From an uncultured Eubacteriales bacterium (GTDB lineage: Bacteria > Bacillota > Clostridia > Christensenellales > UBA1242): a DNA stretch of 6,238 nt. Both the position numbers and the translations under genes were made by a program. The notes under the pieces are model-generated. The model did not search any database. It was not told where the DNA came from and saw only the letters and a list, made by a program, of their open reading frames with translations. Location: assembly GCA_905187655.1 (NCBI GenBank), contig CAJJIV010000054.1, positions 1-6,238 of the forward strand. The letters are read 5' to 3'. Below, one piece after another: positions 6,075-6,238 of this stretch. Each line of letters starts with the position of its first letter. Within the stretch, counting starts at the first letter, position 1.

Positions 6075-6103
6075 ATTATAACATAAATTTACATAATTAT
6101 CAA
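6075..6103 (-). promoter_or_regulatory. Sigma-A promoter of the 277-residue gene
   Basis: On the minus strand, TTGATA (6103-6098) and a perfect TATAAT (6080-6075) have a 17-base spacer. The spacer holds ATTATGTAAATTTAT (6097-6083), identical to the string in the 95-residue gene's promoter but shifted 2 bases relative to the -10 box. Transcription should start near 6068, giving a leader of about 49 bases. Confidence 0.8.
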
Positions 6104-6120
6104 CCAAATAAAAACAAAAA

Positions 6121-6144
6121 GGGAACTGTTAAAATACAGTTTCT
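6121..6144. repeat. Weak terminator-like hairpin upstream of the 277-residue promoter
   Basis: AACTGT (6124-6129) and ACAGTT (6136-6141) form a 6-bp stem, extended to 9 bp with G-U pairs if read as plus-strand RNA. On the minus strand the stem is followed by CCC and then a T-rich run (6120-6107), so it might be a backup terminator for the gene to the right of the window. The remaining bases, 6145-6205, show nothing I can assign. Confidence 0.35.
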
Positions 6145-6190
6145 CTGGCAGATATTGAAATCCGAAAGACACGTTTTATTCAACCTTAGG

Positions 6191-6238
6191 ATTGTAAAAA
6201 CTAAAAATAATAGAGGTTCAAAATGAACCTCTATTATT
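6191..6238 (-). terminator. Terminator of a gene beyond the right edge
   Basis: A perfect 15-bp stem (6206-6220 with 6224-6238) has a 3-base loop and runs exactly to the window end, so it might extend further. On the minus strand it is followed by a T-rich stretch (6207-6195). This fits the terminator of another minus-strand gene lying to the right. Confidence 0.7.

Noticed and set aside
5969..6226. Plus-strand 85-codon open frame at the right end
   Set aside because: It overlaps the start, leader and promoter of the 277-residue minus-strand gene and runs into the terminator stem. No plus-strand promoter or ribosome binding site was seen, and its composition is Lys/Asn-rich as expected of AT-rich non-coding DNA.

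Overview
This is an AT-rich window with one-directional gene order. All five complete genes, and a sixth that just starts at the left edge, lie on the minus strand. The A/T-biased codons, strong AAGGAGG-type ribosome binding sites, near-perfect sigma-A promoters and U-tailed hairpin terminators point to a low-GC Bacillota, most likely a Clostridia-type anaerobe. The species cannot be named from the sequence alone.

Read in the direction of transcription (high to low coordinates), the window has three parts. (1) The right edge (about 6206-6238) holds a perfect 15-bp hairpin, probably the terminator of a gene outside the window. (2) Two single-gene units follow, each with its own promoter and terminator: a 277-residue protein (6019-5186) and a 95-residue protein (4985-4698). 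I recognise neither. Their promoters share an exact 15-base string in the -10/-35 spacer. (3) A three-gene operon runs from a promoter at 4580-4551 to a terminator at 99-46. It encodes a YugP-family membrane zinc metallopeptidase (4466-3756) and the two half-transporters of a heterodimeric ABC exporter (3707-1944 and 1951-140). Beyond it, a ribosome binding site and ATG at positions 20-7 mark the next gene.

The two ABC genes overlap by 8 bases, with the second gene's Shine-Dalgarno inside the first, as expected for subunits made in equal amounts. Motif by motif they form an asymmetric pair. One subunit has LSGGQ but lacks the catalytic Glu and the switch His. The other has Glu and His but a divergent ISQGQ signature. 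Together they should give one hydrolytic and one degenerate ATP site, as in known heterodimeric multidrug exporters. The peptidase shares their transcript, and its leader carries a long imperfect hairpin.

No insertion sequence, CRISPR array, tRNA or rRNA was seen. The best candidates for something undescribed are the two orphan genes with matching promoters, plus the structured leaders and hairpin cluster around 4491-5058. All gene-free stretches are under 300 bases, and each is accounted for by promoters, leaders and terminators.
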